Of a stretch of DNA of 64,000 nucleotides, positions 24,746 to 34,394 are shown piece after piece (positions within the stretch are counted from its first letter, which is position 1; each line of letters opens with the position of its first letter). Below the pieces are notes generated by a model. The model was not told the origin of the DNA, made no database searches, and saw nothing but the letters and a program-made list of their open reading frames with translations. The DNA is from Salticus scenicus (lineage: Eukaryota > Arthropoda > Arachnida > Araneae > Salticidae). Made by a program: the position numbers and the translations under genes. The stretch covers positions 276,960,095 to 277,024,094 of the forward strand of contig OZ005656.1 in the NCBI GenBank assembly GCA_963930645.1. Direction: 5' to 3'.

Positions 24746-24914
24746 TTTATTTATTTATTTATTATATTTTATTTTTCAAATGTATCATAATTTGTTTTAT
24801 GTTATTCAGGATTCTATTTTAGATAGTTGGGGATTGATTGTTGAGAATAAATGGATTAAGTTTTCTACTGGAAATAATACAGACAATAGCAGTTTTCAGA
24901 TATATATATATATA

Positions 24915-26270
24915 CACTGTGTAAAAAAAGTAGAAGGACACTAGATATTTTTATAAATAAAGGGTATTCTTTATTTTTAATGAAATTATTTTTATGTGTA
25001 ACATTTTGCAGATTATTTAACGAGGATCCAAAAATAAATTATTAATGACGACAAAAATAGTTTCTACTTCTTTTAACTCTGTAAAAGAAGTAGAAGGACA
25101 GTAATACAAAATATAAAATACAAGCAATATTAGTAAGGAATACTGTTCCCATTGGCTTTTATGACTTCGAATATTCTATTTGGCAGTGAATCATATAAAG
25201 ATTGGATTCCTGTTTGGCAAAAAATAGCCTATGAACTGTTCAAAGCTGCTCGAAACTCAGTAAGGAATTTAAAAATTTTTCCACTAGCATATACTTGAGG
25301 AGCAAGCATTGGCCAGATGTTTTCCACTGTTTTAAGATCAAGGTTTTTAGCTGACTTAGGTAAAACCTACACATTATTTGCAGCGAACCAATTTTTAAGA
25401 TGTGAATGGCAGCTTCATCTTGTAGAAACATCCACTCTTCTTCGCCTAATTCAAATCCATAAGGAAGAAGCTCAGAATCTAGCACTTCAATATAGCCTGT
25501 ATATTTCTGCATACCACTGAAAAAGATTGTACTTGTTCTTCTTCCATATACAATTGCTTATTAGATCATCACCCACCCACCCCTCATTTGTCGAGTTTAA
25601 TAAAATTCTTCTACATTCTTTAGCCAATGCCAAAATTATTGGTAACCATCTAAATCGTGTAAGTTAAACTGCTTCTCGTCTGAAAATTTTACAAAAGTTC
25701 TATCTGAGGTCCATGGCACGTGCTTTTTAACCCATGACAAACGGTAATCAATCTGTGTTTTTTTCTTTCCTACTTTTGATGATGCTTCCATTTTTGGAAA
25801 ATGAATTATTTGGATCTTTTTATGTGGTTGTAAACTGTTTTCCTTGACACATGAATACGTCCTGCTTGATTTGGGGCCTTTACGATATTACCACTGCTCT
25901 TTTTAAGCTCATGAGCAAGTTTTCTTTCATACAAGGTGTTAAGTTTTTAGGCTCACCAGTCTTCTTTCTTTTCCTAGTTCTATCTGGCTTTCTGATAAAG
26001 TCATAAAGTGTATTGGGGCTGACGTGCAGTATACAAACAATCTCTTTAACACCTTTACCATTAATTTTATATACAATAATTTCCCCCGTTTGGAAATAAT
26101 TTTAAGGTATTATTCTAGGCAGTCAGAAAAGAAAATAACAATGCAATTTTTAACAAAATAAGTTTTCCTCAACAAAATCAGTTAAAGAGAATTCAATATA
26201 TATTTTTTTACTCGTGGACAATCCAACAAATAACAAATTTTGGAATGTGTCCTACTTTTTTTACACTCTC
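24915..26270 (-). mobile_element. Decayed Tc1-type DNA transposon
   Basis: The left end is cactgtgtaaaaaaagtag after TATA. The right end holds the complement of gtgtaaaaaaagtagg with decayed last bases. A second, internal copy of the end motif lies at 25,077-25,100 in the same orientation (ctctgtaaaagaagtagaag), giving the direct-repeat-within-inverted-repeat layout known for some Tc1 elements. It encloses a broken minus-strand transposase. Length is about 1.35 kb, normal for the family. Confidence 0.85.
25150..26115 (-). pseudogene. Tc1-like transposase, broken
   Basis: Read on the minus strand: the N-terminal helix-turn-helix region (KINGKGVKEIVCILHVSPN, near 26,070-26,010) is followed by a basic linker, then after a frameshift a second DNA-binding part (HELKKSSGNIVKAPNQAG). 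The first catalytic Asp lies in FSDEKQFNL (25,672-25,686), the second Asp in MFLQDEAAIH (codon 25,417-25,419), and the final acidic residue in TVENIWP (codon 25,322-25,324). There is a stop in place of a residue in the DGYQ-FWH region, another TAG near 25,228, and several frameshifts. It cannot encode an active enzyme. Confidence 0.85.
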
Positions 26271-26776
26271 GAAATCATGAATACTTGCTTTTCTACAATC
26301 CACTGATTAGCATAAGTAGTAGTGATTTCATTTTTACGTGAAATTAAAGAAAATTTTAAACAAAGTCTGTATAAAAATCTAATAGCCAGGATAAAAATAG
26401 AGAAAGTAATTTACAAAAATTCACTGTCCTTTTACACTTTTAAACAGTGTATATATATTTACTTTCTAAAAAATATTAGATTTTTATTAATGGTATTGAT
26501 TTATTTTTAATGTTTTAAAAAATGAGAATTTTATTATTTTTATATAATCAATGTTGAAAGCATAACTATTTTAATTTAAAAGAAAAGTTTGTGACTGCAT
26601 TTTATTTTGTTGTCGTTACAACTGTTAATAAAAAGCGAATGTTTTTTTTCTTTTCACATAGTAATTTCATTTTGTAAATTGTTGTAATGCGTTTCAAAAG
26701 TTTAAATGTTAATTCAGGGTTCTACCTGCCAAATATGGAAATTTCATTAAAAGAGTTTTGATATTTAAAAAATATA
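26271..26776. other. AT-rich spacer
   Basis: No feature found. A short TA run at 26,772-26,782 is the insertion site of the LTR element. Confidence 0.5.
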
Positions 26777-26782
26777 TATATA

Positions 26783-27252
26783 TGTAGAATCTTGGCTGGG
26801 TGTCTAGGGGTGGGGCATTGATGAGTTGCGACTTAGATAACGAAAACATTTATTACGAAACACACATACAATACAAGATACACAATGAAAAAATGATAAT
26901 AGCAGACTTTCTATTCTTAACCAACTGCTGGTTTCGAGGCTTAGTACATAACAAGCTTTCTTCATCAGTATAAACGTAACTAGACAACATTTAAGCACCT
27001 ACTCGGGCTTGTATTCACAAAAACAGAGTGCTATCAAATAGTTAAAATGAAGTATGAGCCCTCCATGGCTCTACACACTTATCAAGAGCACAACAAGCTC
27101 TAATTAGCAGAAAATGGGCCTGTCAGCCTTCGCGCTGACGGTCCCAACCGATCTCCACTGCAGCCGGATCTCAACTCCTCCGTTTGTCATCTCGTTCAAT
27201 GATACGCATCCGAGGCAGCGCCATCTGTAGGCTGTGCACGGAACTTCCCACA
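26783..27252 (-). repeat. 3' LTR of the gypsy element
   Basis: 470 bp, minus-strand ends TGTGGGAAG and TCTACA, so TG...CA. It differs from the other LTR at three positions (near 26,789, 26,875 and 27,217). A minus-strand AATAAA at 26,849-26,854 is a plausible polyadenylation signal for the full-length transcript. The minus-strand bases just before it (AGAATGGCAGAGCGT) make a poor polypurine tract. Confidence 0.95.
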
Positions 27253-27442
27253 ACGCTCTGCCATTCTGATGTTGCGGTGACCTCACCGTAAACCAACCTG
27301 GGATACTAAAGGATATCTGCAAAATACAATTAAAAGAAAAAAAAAACAAAAAAGAGAAACAGACATTAAAAAAAATTATGTACATAAAAATTCACAGTTA
27401 ACGTTTTCATTAAAGTTTATCAGTCCATTTAGTTCAGTCTAT

Positions 27443-30400
27443 TTAGTTTGTGGACCATAATTTCATATGGTCTGCAGAAGTACTAGTATGTATAGGTCCT
27501 TCGTGATCGCCTATCTTCTCGACTTCATATCTGTCTTTGTTCTTTACTCGCACAACTTTATAAGGACCTAAGAATTTTGGTCTTAGTTTCATGCCGGTTC
27601 CAAACTGAGTTCGCTGGATGGCAACTAGATCATTAATTTTACATACATGGGCTTTCTTTCTCTTCTTGTTGTAACATCGGCGATTTTCTTCTTGAATCTT
27701 AAGAATGTTTTTTCTTGCTTCTTCACGAATGGTGTTAAGATTATCAAGCATGGAATTTATCCTTTCCTCTTCGAGAAGTTCTAGTATTCTCTTATCTTCT
27801 TTCTTTCTCATTGTTACTCCAGTGAGTAGTTCAAAAGGAGTTCTTTTGGTACTTCTCGATGTGGTGGAATTAATAGTTCTCTGAACAGCCTCAACAAACT
27901 TGTACCACTTGTTAGGGTCATTTATACATAACTTGGATAATACAGGAATGATTGTTCGATGAAGTCTCTCAATTTGACCATTCCCTCTTGGGATTCCAGT
28001 TGTGATGGTGTCATGTTCGATTCCCTCGGATACACAGTAATCTGCAAACTCCTTAGATATGAACGCAGGTCCACGATCGGATATTATTCTTGCGGGGTTA
28101 CCAAAAATAGCAGCTTGCTGTTTTAATTTTTGCAAGGCGTCTGCTGAAGAAGTTGATTTGACTGGATATAGCCACGAAAATTTACTAAATCCATCGATGA
28201 CGGTAAAAATGTGATTGTAGTTTTTGTTAGTGGTTGGTAATGGACCCACAAAATCGATGTGATACGTGGATAATGGTATATCTCCTTTAGGGATAGGGTT
28301 CAAAAAACCTTCTCCTTTTCCCTGTTTCTTATTTACGAGAATACATTCTACACAACTTTTTACAACGTTATCTACGCATTTTTTCATATTAGAAAAATAG
28401 TAATCTCTTTTTACTAACTCTTCAGTTTTATTAGCCGAAAAATGTCCTAAGGCATGACATTTCTTTACGACCTCAAGTTGCATGATCTCTGGGACAATTA
28501 GTACATCCCTATCATTTAACACTTTATATAAAACATTATTTTTTAACACATATTCGTCATTTTGGTTTTCTTGTAAAAGAGATTTCATAGTGTTGATAAA
28601 CTCATCATTTTCTTGAGCAGTAGCAATACGATGAGTAAGGGTATCAGTATTTACAGCCATTACAGGGTGTCTGCTAAGAGCGTCAACATGCTGCATTTGT
28701 TTACCAGGTCGATGTTCTACTTCGTAGTCGAATTCCTGTAGCAGGAAAGACCACCTGGCTACCTTAGGTGTCAATTCACGTTTATCTAAAGTTTTAGTGA
28801 ACGCTTGACAGTCAGTATAAATTTTAAATTTACTACCTAATAAATAGTTCCTAAATTTTTTAAGGGCTTCTACTATCGCTAACACTTCTAACTCATAACT
28901 ACAGTATTTTTCTTCTTGTACAGAGGTCTTTTTACTCATATAATGGATTGGATAGTACTGTCCATCGTCATCTTCTTGTAATAGGATTGCACCGAATCCT
29001 AATTTAGATGCATCTGTATGAACTTCTAACTTATAGCCTTGTTTAAAAAGATGTAAGACAGGCGTATTTGATAAAATGTCTTTCAGCTTTTGAAAAGCTA
29101 ATTTCTGCTCTTGCTCAAATTTAAATGGAGTGGAAGCACGTAATAAGTCACTGAGTGGTCTTGCTATGTTGGCATATGAACGAATAAATTTTCTAAAGTA
29201 ACCCGTTAAACCTAAGAAACTCTGCACTTCCCTAGCATTACGGGGTTCTGGGAAATTTTGTACTGCAAGAGTTTTTTCTACTGAGGGTTTAATCGTGCCA
29301 TTCTCAATTATGTGACCTAAGAAATCGATCTTACGTTTCAAAAACTGACATTTCTTTAAATTTAACTCTAGACCAAATTTTGATGCCGTTTCTAACACAC
29401 GTTTTAATTTATCTAACCCTTCATTCTCATCTTTAGATGGAATAATTATATCATCTAAATAAATAATTACAGTACCATCTTTTAATAGGTCTTTAAACAC
29501 ATAATTTACATATCTTTGAAATACTAAGGGACTATTACATAATCCATAGGGAACTTTTAGAAACTCATACTGGGCATTATCGGTCACAAAAGCTGTATAT
29601 TTCCTACTTTTTTCCTCTACATCAACTTGTAAAAACGCATTCTTTAAATCTAGTGTCGAAAAAACTTTACCCTCCCCTAATCTATCAAATAAATCCTCAA
29701 TATTTGGCAACGGGTATTTATCTTTAATAATTTTCTTATTTAAAGCACGATAATCACAGCATAATCTTATTCCTCCATCTTTTTTCCTACACACCACTAT
29801 TGGCGAAGAATAATTTGACGTACTTTCTCTAATTATACCATCTTTTAACCACTGGTCAATTTGTCTGTCCACCTCTGATTTCTCTACAAATGATAATCTG
29901 CGAGAGCGTGAGCACACTGGTATATCATCAGATAAAATAATGGACATTTTTAAATCAGTACTTTTTGTTTTAACTGGCTTATAACTTTTTATTAATTCGC
30001 TTAATCTCTCTTTTAACGACTTATCTAAAATATAACTGACATCGAATTTTTCTTCTTCTGAAAAATTGCACATACTTGAAAAAAAAGAATCTATCTCATT
30101 TTCCTTTCGATCGAATACAGGAAAAGAACACCCACCTGCTTCATCGAAATTGCTTTCCCCCGAACGCGAAAAATTTTCTTTCCCCCCTGCTACGTCGCTG
30201 GAATTCGAAACATGTGTTTCCTCTTTATTTTGTTGTTTCAAAATATGAAAGATATTATTAGGCAGAATTACGTCGCATGTCAAATTGTTGCATAAAGCAC
30301 CGATTATGTTTATTGAATCATGATTAGGTAAAGATATTTTAAATTCAGTCAGATTTGCATCTTTCTTTTCATTAAAGCAGCTAACTAGAGTGGTTGAAGA

Positions 30401-31702
30401 AATAACATTTTTAGTCTGTGGAATGCTATTTTTATTTACAATTAGAATCGAAGAACCCGAATCTTTTAACACTTTAAGTGGAATATCATCCACTAAAATA
30501 TCAACATATTCGAGCTCATTAACAATTAGGTTAATCGGACTTGTTTCGGATTGAACTACTGAATTCGTTGGAAGATTTTCACGGAATTCTTTTTTCTCTG
30601 AAATACGTTTAGGACACACTCTAGCGAAATGAAATGTTTTCCCTTTTGCACCACAAATATAACACATTCTTTCATGCTTTTCGTGAGTTTGATTAGATAC
30701 CGAATTACGTACTATGGGATCTTTATTATTATAATGTGTCTTTCTAAAAGGAGTTTTGTTTACAAACCGCTTATTCTCTGAACTTTCGTTTCGCGTATTA
30801 TTATTAGTTTCAATTAACGATTTCCCTCTAGAAGAGTAGAATAAATCACACTCCCGACCTAATTCGTTGGGTTTAAACCAATTTTGACCTTCTCGAACAC
30901 TAATATGTTCCTTAGTTCTAGAATCCAACGTTTCATATAATTTATCAGAAACTATAAGATCACACAATTGTTTAACATCGTTAACCCCTCTCAATCTACA
31001 ATAGTAATCAAAAGAAGCGCTTAGACGTGAAGCGAATTGGACATGAGATTCTGAAGGATTACGGAACGCATTTTTAAAATTACTTAAACATTCACGCGGC
31101 GTTGGTTGAAATTGTCTTAATAAAATTAATTCCTTAACTTTTTCATAATCGTTAATTTCTTCGGTGGTTACGTACGCAAGAACCTGATTACATTTATCTC
31201 CCAATAAATTAATCAATATTTCCGATTTAAATTTAGACGGTACATTTTTGGAAACGAATGCTTTTTCAAGGGATTGAAAAAATAAGTGCAAAGCTTCCGG
31301 TTTCTCAGGTACTGAAATGGTTAAAGTTCGAATACTTCTAATTAAATTTTCTAATGATTGTGAAGTAGTTTCTGAATTTGATTGCTCAACATTACTACTA
31401 GAATTATTTGCTGCAGCCTGTAACTTTAAATTCTGTAACTCTATTTCTTTTTCTAACTGGGATAATTTAATTCTTTCTATCTCAATTTTGGTTTGTTCTT
31501 CTACAGATTTCAACTTTTGTTCTTCTAGTAACATTTTAATAACACCTCTAACAAATTCTAAATCATTTTTATAAATATCAGAACTCTCAATTAAAGTTTT
31601 GATTTCAAGTACCTTAGCTTCCGCCGGAACAGTTAGGCCTAATTCTTCAGCAATTGTTCTTAAATCGGCTTTTCTAATACCTTGTAACACGTTTTGGGCC
31701 AT
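27443..31702 (-). CDS. Gag-Pol polyprotein of a Ty3/gypsy retrotransposon
   Basis: A single frame of 1,419 residues with no internal stop or programmed shift. Order: SAP-like helix-loop-helix (about 10-40), charged coiled coil (55-97), Gag (120-290), CCHC zinc knuckle (347-363) with three extra residues (KTF) before the His, aspartic protease with DSG (414-416), and reverse transcriptase (about 585-785; Asp 685 in STLDLKNAF, YLDD 748-751). Then RNase H (about 890-1000; D897, a Glu in SYELEV, D964), integrase with HHCC (H1083, H1087, C1117, C1120) and D1150, D1209, E1245 (35 residues between the last two), and a GPY motif (1389-1391). The start was chosen because MAQNVLQGIRKADLR begins the conserved N-terminal helix. 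The protein would act in particle assembly, reverse transcription and integration. The fusion of gag and pol in one frame occurs in several gypsy lineages. All catalytic residues expected are present. Confidence 0.95.
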   Translation of the reverse strand: MAQNVLQGIRKADLRTIAEELGLTVPAEAKVLEIKTLIESSDIYKNDLEFVRGVIKMLLEEQKLKSVEEQTKIEIERIKLSQLEKEIELQNLKLQAAANNSSSNVEQSNSETTSQSLENLIRSIRTLTISVPEKPEALHLFFQSLEKAFVSKNVPSKFKSEILINLLGDKCNQVLAYVTTEEINDYEKVKELILLRQFQPTPRECLSNFKNAFRNPSESHVQFASRLSASFDYYCRLRGVNDVKQLCDLIVSDKLYETLDSRTKEHISVREGQNWFKPNELGRECDLFYSSRGKSLIETNNNTRNESSENKRFVNKTPFRKTHYNNKDPIVRNSVSNQTHEKHERMCYICGAKGKTFHFARVCPKRISEKKEFRENLPTNSVVQSETSPINLIVNELEYVDILVDDIPLKVLKDSGSSILIVNKNSIPQTKNVISSTTLVSCFNEKKDANLTEFKISLPNHDSINIIGALCNNLTCDVILPNNIFHILKQQNKEETHVSNSSDVAGGKENFSRSGESNFDEAGGCSFPVFDRKENEIDSFFSSMCNFSEEEKFDVSYILDKSLKERLSELIKSYKPVKTKSTDLKMSIILSDDIPVCSRSRRLSFVEKSEVDRQIDQWLKDGIIRESTSNYSSPIVVCRKKDGGIRLCCDYRALNKKIIKDKYPLPNIEDLFDRLGEGKVFSTLDLKNAFLQVDVEEKSRKYTAFVTDNAQYEFLKVPYGLCNSPLVFQRYVNYVFKDLLKDGTVIIYLDDIIIPSKDENEGLDKLKRVLETASKFGLELNLKKCQFLKRKIDFLGHIIENGTIKPSVEKTLAVQNFPEPRNAREVQSFLGLTGYFRKFIRSYANIARPLSDLLRASTPFKFEQEQKLAFQKLKDILSNTPVLHLFKQGYKLEVHTDASKLGFGAILLQEDDDGQYYPIHYMSKKTSVQEEKYCSYELEVLAIVEALKKFRNYLLGSKFKIYTDCQAFTKTLDKRELTPKVARWSFLLQEFDYEVEHRPGKQMQHVDALSRHPVMAVNTDTLTHRIATAQENDEFINTMKSLLQENQNDEYVLKNNVLYKVLNDRDVLIVPEIMQLEVVKKCHALGHFSANKTEELVKRDYYFSNMKKCVDNVVKSCVECILVNKKQGKGEGFLNPIPKGDIPLSTYHIDFVGPLPTTNKNYNHIFTVIDGFSKFSWLYPVKSTSSADALQKLKQQAAIFGNPARIISDRGPAFISKEFADYCVSEGIEHDTITTGIPRGNGQIERLHRTIIPVLSKLCINDPNKWYKFVEAVQRTINSTTSRSTKRTPFELLTGVTMRKKEDKRILELLEEERINSMLDNLNTIREEARKNILKIQEENRRCYNKKRKKAHVCKINDLVAIQRTQFGTGMKLRPKFLGPYKVVRVKNKDRYEVEKIGDHEGPIHTSTSADHMKLWSTN

Positions 31703-32334
31703 TATAACTCTAAATAATTACTTATACCAAAAAATATTTCAATACTTCTACCAAATTAATATCATACCTAAATAGAAAAAAATAATATGAGAACAATTTT
31801 CTCAAAAAATGATTCTATGGTTTTTGTTCTCAAATCAAAATTATCATGATTTTTAAATAACCACATGCAGAACAATTTGTAATATACAACAGAATACTTA
31901 GATCATCTTATATATTTCTTAATTATTACACATATTTCATATAATATCACCATTATCATTATTGTTCTCTATTTAATAATTGTCATCACTTTCGTTTTAA
32001 AATAATATTGTTATAATACTGTTAAAATATTATTGCAAACAGAAATAAGCAAAATTATAAAAGATTACTCAGAATATTTTTTCAATCATAATTCTTATTT
32101 CTATTCATTCTTCTCAAGTAATATATTTATTTAATTTCATCACACAGTGAAACCAAAAGTGTTCTCAAAAGTATTTCACCATTAATTTCTAATTCAAAAT
32201 AGTAACTCAAACTCTTTTTGCTCAATATATGCATTAATCATTATTATCCACTATCAAACACAATGATAAATATATAACAATAACAGTTACCTTTCATAAC
32301 TTGTTGGTGGTAATATCGCGGCAGAGTCCCCACT
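31703..32334 (-). other. Leader of the gypsy element
   Basis: 632 AT-rich bases between the 5' LTR and the polyprotein start, without an open frame of note. It should hold the primer-binding site (next to the LTR) and packaging signals. Nothing else could be identified. Confidence 0.7.
32320..32332 (-). promoter_or_regulatory. Candidate tRNA primer-binding site
   Basis: Two bases inside the 5' LTR the minus strand reads TGGGGACTCTGCC. It starts with TGG, the complement of a tRNA CCA end, at the position expected for minus-strand priming. I could not assign the tRNA from memory. Confidence 0.6.
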
Positions 32335-32804
32335 TGTAGAGTCTTGGCTGGGTGTCTAGGGGTGGGGCATTGATGAGTTGCGACTTAGATAACGAAAACA
32401 TTTATTACGAAACACACATACAATACAGGATACACAATGAAAAAATGATAATAGCAGACTTTCTATTCTTAACCAACTGCTGGTTTCGAGGCTTAGTACA
32501 TAACAAGCTTTCTTCATCAGTATAAACGTAACTAGACAACATTTAAGCACCTACTCGGGCTTGTATTCACAAAAACAGAGTGCTATCAAATAGTTAAAAT
32601 GAAGTATGAGCCCTCCATGGCTCTACACACTTATCAAGAGCACAACAAGCTCTAATTAGCAGAAAATGGGCCTGTCAGCCTTCGCGCTGACGGTCCCAAC
32701 CGATCTCCACTGCAGCCGGATCTCAACTCCTCCGTTTGTCATCTCGTTCAATGATACGCATCCGAGGCATCGCCATCTGTAGGCTGTGCACGGAACTTCC
32801 CACA
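32335..32804 (-). repeat. 5' LTR of the gypsy element
   Basis: 470 bp, same length as the other LTR and 99.4% identical. The promoter should lie here. No clear TATA box was found on the minus strand, so a TATA-less initiator promoter is possible. Confidence 0.95.
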
Positions 32805-32808
32805 TATA

Positions 32809-33282
32809 TATATATATATATATTATGTAATAAATTGTAAAATTATATTTATTTTATCAGAATTTTTTTAGATTTTTTAAGTTGAGTTTAAACTTTCAAA
32901 CATTTTCTAGATTTAATTTTTACAATAATTTGATTACACAGGTGTCTTTATACAGTTTTTATACATAAATAAAACTTATCACTTTTACGTAAGCTGATTA
33001 ATTTAAAAATGTTTTTACTTATTAAAAATCCACACAGTTAGAAAAAAAATAACTGCATTTTATGATATACTATAATCTCGAAAAAAGAATAATTTTATTC
33101 ACAGTTTTGCATATAACGTTTTATAACTGCGATTTCGTAAGAATGATTGAATACTGAAATCTCTTCCGAAGTACTTATGTGTAAAATTAAAGTTATAATG
33201 TATTATTAAAATACTAGAAAAACCCTGGTTTGGGAACAAACCGAATTGCGAATGCGAGAAAAATTTCAACATCAAACTCGAA
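32809..33282. other. AT-rich non-coding
   Basis: The rest of the TA microsatellite into which the LTR element inserted, then unremarkable AT-rich DNA. Confidence 0.5.
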
Positions 33283-33379
33283 ATGTACAAAACTCGGCCT
33301 GACGCTGTTTACGTACCAATTGGTCAAAGTTTGTTAATGGAACCATTTTTAGAAGCTACACTTTTTCCAGCGATAGACG

Positions 33380-33745
33380 GAGCTTTAGAGAAGAGAAGAA
33401 GAAGAAAGAAGAAAGAAAAGAAAGAGAAAAAGAAAGAGAAGAAAAAAAGAAGCGAAAGACGAAGAAGGAAGAAGAGAAGAAGGAAAAGGGAGAAGAAGAA
33501 AGAGAAAGGGAAGAAAGAAGAAGAAGGAAAAAGAAAGAAGAAGAAGAAAGTTAAGAAGAAAGAAAAAGATGAAGAAGAAGAAAACAGAAAGAGAAAGGGT
33601 GAAGAAAGAGAAAAGATGAAGAAAAAAGAAGAAGAAGGAAAAGAAGAGAAAAGTAGAAGAAAGAGAAGAAGAAAAAGAAGAGGAAAAACAAAGAGAAGAA
33701 AGAAAAGAAAGAAAAAAAAAGAAGAAGAAGAAGAGAAGGAACCTT
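33380..33745. repeat. Pure purine tract, (GAA/GAAA/GGA)n
   Basis: About 365 bases of almost only A and G on the plus strand (a few C and T), made of GAA, GAAA and GGAA words. Long open frames on both strands (Lys/Glu/Arg-rich on plus; Phe/Ser/Leu-rich on minus) are by-products. Homopurine-homopyrimidine mirror repeats of this size can form intramolecular triplexes. Confidence 0.9.
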
Positions 33746-33867
33746 TAGAGGAATACTCGGTGCGTCCAAACACTGACAAACAGAGACCAAGAATATCTCT
33801 TAGCCATTTATATATATATATATATATATATAGATGTCATTTTGTTACCTTAAATTTGGAAAGATAG

Positions 33868-34120
33868 TACTGTTCGTACGTTGCATTACCAAGAAACATG
33901 CAAATAGAAAATATTAAATTTGTTACAGCAAAGAAAATTGTATAAATACTCAAAACTGACTTTATTTTTTTTAAAGTTTTTAAACGTTTTATACCAAAAT
34001 TATTTCTTTTAAATGCTGTATAATTAAATATTTTTTTCTATTATGTAATTAATATAATTCTAAAGAACATTTTTTTTTTTTGAAGTTTTAAATTAAGTAT
34101 TATAAAGAAGCGCCACATAA
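33868..34120. other. AT-rich spacer
   Basis: Nothing recognised. Confidence 0.4.
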
Positions 34121-34177
34121 CTGGCGTTTAAAAGTAATAAGTACAACACTTTGAATAAACACCATAAAATATAAGAA

Positions 34178-34229
34178 CTCGCAACAGTTGTTTCGGGTCG
34201 AAAGAAGACACAACCCCTCATCAGGCGAA
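34178..34229 (-). ncRNA. Hammerhead ribozyme-like fold (type I topology)
   Basis: On the minus strand: stem I UUCGC/GCGAG directly brackets the core. Then come CUGAUGA, stem II (GGG, one bulged G, UUG pairing with CGACCC), GAAA, a two-pair stem III (AC/GU around AACU) and U at position 17 before GCGAG. All strictly conserved core bases (CUGAUGA, GAAA, A15.1-U16.1, NUH as GUU) are present. Hammerheads with minimal stem III are established for Penelope-like elements. Activity is not shown. Confidence 0.55.
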
Positions 34230-34294
34230 CAAAATTCCATGCCTATTTTGTTTAGTGCCGCTTTGTTTGCAGCACCCGTATCTACATTTTCCGC

Positions 34295-34337
34295 CTGACG
34301 ATGGGTCGTGTCTTCTTTTAATCTGAAACAATTGTTG
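34295..34337 (+). ncRNA. Degenerate hammerhead-like copy
   Basis: Plus-strand sister of the previous motif: CUGACGA, an eroded stem II, GAAACAAUUGUUGCGAG with the same AC/GU stem III and U17, and stem I reduced to CGC/GCG. The loss of stem II pairing suggests it is inactive. Confidence 0.4.
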
Positions 34338-34394
34338 CGAGTTATTGCATTTTTTTTTTTTTAATTTAAAGTTTTGTACTTATTATTTTAATTA

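Larger units (their letters stand above)
26783..32804 (-). mobile_element. Intact Ty3/gypsy LTR retrotransposon
   Basis: The element is 6,022 bp and reads on the minus strand: 5' LTR at 32,335-32,804, leader, one Gag-Pol frame at 27,443-31,702, short 3' non-coding part, 3' LTR at 26,783-27,252. It is flanked by TATA on both sides (26,779-26,782 and 32,805-32,808), consistent with a 4-bp (or 6-bp) target duplication inside a TA microsatellite. LTRs are 467/470 identical and the frame has no stop, so the insertion is recent and could be active. There is no env-like frame. Confidence 0.95.
34128..34394. mobile_element. Inverted pair of Penelope-like element ends
   Basis: The left arm (34,128-34,229) and right arm (34,289-34,394) are imperfect inverted repeats of about 100 bases: 'agtaataagtacaa...' against '...ttgtacttattatttta', and 'ctcgcaacagttgtttc' against 'gaaacaattgttgcgag'. 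Each arm carries a CUGANGA...GAAA core. Head-to-head copies of end sequences are a known habit of Penelope-like elements. No endonuclease remnant is left beside them, so the assignment rests on resemblance to the ribozyme-like motifs beside the two endonuclease remnants. Confidence 0.55.

Noticed and set aside
26804..26998. 64-codon minus-strand frame present in both LTRs
   Set aside because: Identical copies at 26,804 and 32,356 simply reflect LTR identity; no retroviral accessory protein is recognisable.
27253..27442. Possible env or third frame downstream of pol
   Set aside because: Only 190 bases lie between the pol stop and the 3' LTR, too short for an env gene.
30066..31574. Plus-strand frames inside the gypsy element
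   Set aside because: They are antisense shadows of the Gag-Pol frame.
33283..33867. 194-codon Lys/Glu/Arg-rich frame and opposing Phe/Ser-rich frames
   Set aside because: They are translations of the purine tract and its complement and have no independent coding evidence.
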